Of a DNA stretch of 64,000 nt, positions 62,209-64,000 are shown piece by piece (the stretch's first letter is position 1; every line of letters begins with the position of its first letter). The stretch spans positions 1-64,000 of the forward strand of contig CBDCAB010000005.1 of assembly GCA_965213735.1 (NCBI GenBank), in the 5' to 3' direction. The stretch comes from CALDTK01 sp965213735. Lineage in GTDB: Bacteria > Bacteroidota > Bacteroidia > Chitinophagales > Saprospiraceae. The notes below the pieces were generated by a model that saw only the letters and a program-made list of their open reading frames with translations, was not told the origin of the DNA and did not search any database. Position numbers and translations under genes: made by a program.

Positions 62209-62232
62209 CCTGACCACAACATTGTGGTCAGG
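62209..62232. repeat. CCTGACCACAA palindrome, third intact copy
   Basis: Arms CCTGACCACAAC and ATTGTGGTCAGG, 13 bases beyond the tgt stop codon. Confidence 0.85.
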
Positions 62233-62245
62233 TAGAGAGTTGGCG

Positions 62246-63370
62246 TTAGAGCTTGCGAGCGAGTTGGGGCAGTATGCTTTTGTGCCACTGCTCAAACGTA
62301 TCTGCGAGAATATGTGCGCGTGCTTGTCGTACTAGCCAAAGGTAAAAAGTGAGGTTGTGCAGCGTGGCGATTTGTTTGCCGAGCGCCTCGCCCGACTTGA
62401 GCAGGTGCCGCAGGTAAGCCTTGGAGTGCAGCCGCGTGAGGGCACAGGGGCCGTCTGCATCCACAGCTGAGTGGTCGTTGATCCACTTTGCATTGGCCAT
62501 GTTGAGGATGCCATGTTGGGTGTAGAGGGTTCCGTGGCGTCCATTTCTGGTGGGCAATACGCAGTCGAACATATCTACTCCTCGCGCAATGCATTCGAGG
62601 ATATTTTGCGGGGTGCCTACGCCCATGAGGTAGCGGGGTCGGCCTTTCGGCAGAACCTCGCATACTTCCGCCACCATAGGATACATTTCGTGAGCAGGTT
62701 CGCCAACGCTAAGTCCGCCAATGGCATTTCCTGGCAGGTCCTTGCTGGCCACGAATTCGGCACTTGTGCGACGCAGGTCGGAATAGGTACTACCCTGCAA
62801 AATTCCAAATAGCGCTTGGGTGTAGCCGTGAGGGCAGCTGCTTTCGCCAAAACGCGCTACACACCGATCTAGCCAGCGGTGAGTAAGTTCCATACTCGTT
62901 TTAGCGTAAGCATACGTACTTGGATACGGTGGACATTCATCAAACGCCATAATGATATTTGCGCCGATGTTGCGCTGCATGTCCATAACATTTTCGGGTG
63001 TAAACAGGTGTTCGGAGCCGTCGATGTGGCTGCGAAACCGTGCGCCTTCTTCGGTAAGCTTACGATTGGCGGCGAGGCTATAGACCTGGTAGCCACCCGA
63101 GTCGGTGAGCATCGGTCGCCGCCATTTACTGAACTCCTGCACGCCTCCACCGGCAGCCACCACTTCAACTCCAGGTCTGAGGTAAAGGTGGTAGGTGTTG
63201 GCGAGGATGATTTGGGCCTGCACATCATCCGCGAGTTCCTTGGCGTGTACACCTTTGACGGTGGCGGCTGTGCCCACAGGCATGAAAATGGGCGTTTGGA
63301 TAGTGCCGTGATCGGTGGTGAGTGTGCCGGCGCGCGCGAGGCCGCTGGTATGGTCGAGTTGAAAAATCAC
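62246..63370 (-). CDS. tgt: Queuine tRNA-ribosyltransferase
   Basis: The 374-residue enzyme (GTG at 63370, VIFQLDHTSGLARAGTLTTD) exchanges guanine 34 for the queuosine precursor in tRNA. It shows the substrate region MLTDSGGYQVYSLAANRKLT and the catalytic Asp region RGVDMFDCVLPTRNGRHGTL. The C-terminal zinc-binding Cys cluster of the E. coli enzyme (C-x-C-x2-C) is not present; ADGPCALTRLHSKAYLRHLL takes its place, a pattern I recall from Bacteroidota homologues. One TTTTGGCGAAAGC motif lies in frame (62840-62852). Confidence 0.95.
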   Translation of the reverse strand: MIFQLDHTSGLARAGTLTTDHGTIQTPIFMPVGTAATVKGVHAKELADDVQAQIILANTYHLYLRPGVEVVAAGGGVQEFSKWRRPMLTDSGGYQVYSLAANRKLTEEGARFRSHIDGSEHLFTPENVMDMQRNIGANIIMAFDECPPYPSTYAYAKTSMELTHRWLDRCVARFGESSCPHGYTQALFGILQGSTYSDLRRTSAEFVASKDLPGNAIGGLSVGEPAHEMYPMVAEVCEVLPKGRPRYLMGVGTPQNILECIARGVDMFDCVLPTRNGRHGTLYTQHGILNMANAKWINDHSAVDADGPCALTRLHSKAYLRHLLKSGEALGKQIATLHNLTFYLWLVRQARAHILADTFEQWHKSILPQLARKL

Positions 63371-63490
63371 GGGGTGAAGATGGGGTGCATTGCGTCCCCC
63401 AGCCCGTCTGCCCACTGCGTGGTCAAACAAACTGGCCGAACACATGGTGGACCTAACCGGCCCACTGAGGGGGACTTAGCACCCACAGGT

Positions 63491-63622
63491 CAGGTTGCGC
63501 GTGCTTTAGCGCGCTTAATTATGCAGCTCTCTAGGTGCAGTTACGCACAAGTACCCGACGGATCTGATCTTGAACTGATTCCTTTATAAGGATCGAACTT
63601 TTGATCAGGTCCGTCGGGTACC
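63491..63622. repeat. TTTAG-loop hairpin and 72-bp GGTACC hairpin, copy 2
   Basis: GGTTGCGCGTGC-TTTA-GCGCGC (about 63491-63510) is followed by a hairpin with 19-bp arms (63551-63569, 63603-63621; one mismatch) that repeats 26883-26955. The two modules come in the same order at 26.8 kb. CCAGCATCCAGCATCCAACC heptamers follow to about 63665. The 332-bp gap between tgt and the next gene holds no gene. Confidence 0.82.
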
Positions 63623-63702
63623 ACCTCTCACACCCTAGCATCCAGCATCCAGCATCCAACCTCCAGCAGCGAAGCGCTCCAGTCCTCACCTCCCACTTCC
63701 CC

Positions 63703-63984
63703 TCAATTCATAAACTTCTTTATTTTATCAATCATAAATTCAGAAGGCATATTAGAATTCTTGAACTTATTAGCCAACTTTATAAAGTCAGTTATTAGCT
63801 CCTCCCGGAATCCCAGTTTTAGACCGAAATGCTTAATGGAGACTTCCTCCTCTGGCTCGATGGTGGTATCCGACTTCATGAGAAAGACCAAGTGGTAGAG
63901 GACCTCCATGCGGTCGCGCTCGGACTTCGGATACTTGATGTCGCTGTTGTCTGAAGCAAGTTCTTCGTCGATTTCAGAGAGCAT
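63703..63984 (-). CDS. Hypothetical protein, possibly truncated at the window edge
   Basis: The frame of at least 93 residues (MLSEIDEELASDNSDIKYPK...) reaches to within 16 bases of the window edge, so an upstream extension is possible. It is helical, with RDRMEVLYHLVFLMKSDTTI and EEEVSIKHFGLKLGFREELI, the latter reminiscent of a TerB-like acidic helical domain. The gene is AT-richer than its neighbours. Confidence 0.5.
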   Translation of the reverse strand: MLSEIDEELASDNSDIKYPKSERDRMEVLYHLVFLMKSDTTIEPEEEVSIKHFGLKLGFREELITDFIKLANKFKNSNMPSEFMIDKIKKFMN

Positions 63985-64000
63985 CAGGCGTTGCTGCTGA

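Noticed and set aside
61695..62288. N-terminal extension of the LptF/LptG protein
   Set aside because: The 198 extra residues are translated from array 2 (Lys/Pro/Ser-rich) and the family N terminus begins at the TTG at 61694.

Overview
The window reads as a chromosome segment of a gliding-type member of the Bacteroidota, most likely of the Saprospiria (Lewinella/Haliscomenobacter-like); this is an inference from gene content. The markers are gldE-gldD behind mutY-ssb, a gliding-motility C-terminal (type IX secretion) cargo protein, a FecI-FecR-TonB receptor operon, an exosortase N/VIT pair, DUF4294 and DUF2807 proteins, and promoter-like elements of the TAnnTTTG type. GC content is a little above one half, except in a few AT-richer accessory genes. 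No rRNA, tRNA or CRISPR array was found.

Layout. 1-8 kb: a 5'-truncated GH2 glycosidase, a GntR/ABC operon with a palindromic operator and a DUF2807 protein, an alpha/beta hydrolase, and an ECF sigma factor with a membrane partner that carries a beta-barrel-like domain. 8-18 kb: housekeeping genes (rpmH, rho, serS, frr) with a zinc peptidase, a PIN-like protein, a HEPN-like protein and a class V aminotransferase. 18-23.3 kb: an ECF sigma/FecR/TonB receptor operon ending in a repeat lipoprotein, with one bipartite promoter-like element occurring three times. 23.6-30.2 kb: envelope and redox genes (TPR lipoprotein, two thioredoxin-fold proteins, a tandem beta-rich pair, DUF4294, a HExxH protein). 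30.2-33.3 kb: a repeat array of mini-hairpins interrupted by an IS3-family element. 33.3-43.2 kb: rsmI, purS, an EF-Tu-domain protein, pssA, a T9SS cargo protein, lptC, a CNNM/CBS protein, a deacylase and pckA. 43.3-50.9 kb: a heme-type TonB receptor, a histidine kinase, exosortase N and its VIT-domain target. 51-64 kb: a TreS-like GH13, an LLM oxidoreductase, recA, gldD, gldE, ssb, mutY, an ECF sigma factor, an LptF/LptG permease, a second mini-hairpin array, tgt and a hypothetical gene at the edge.

The most unusual content is in the repeats. A short motif, TTTT followed by a tiny hairpin of the form GC-GNNA-GC, occurs about thirty times on both strands, in all reading frames and between genes. 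Two arrays consist largely of GC-GNA-GC triloop mini-hairpins spaced by A-runs. A 177-bp element with terminal inverted repeats occurs twice. A set of intergenic palindromes and heptamer tandem repeats sits at the 3' ends of several genes.
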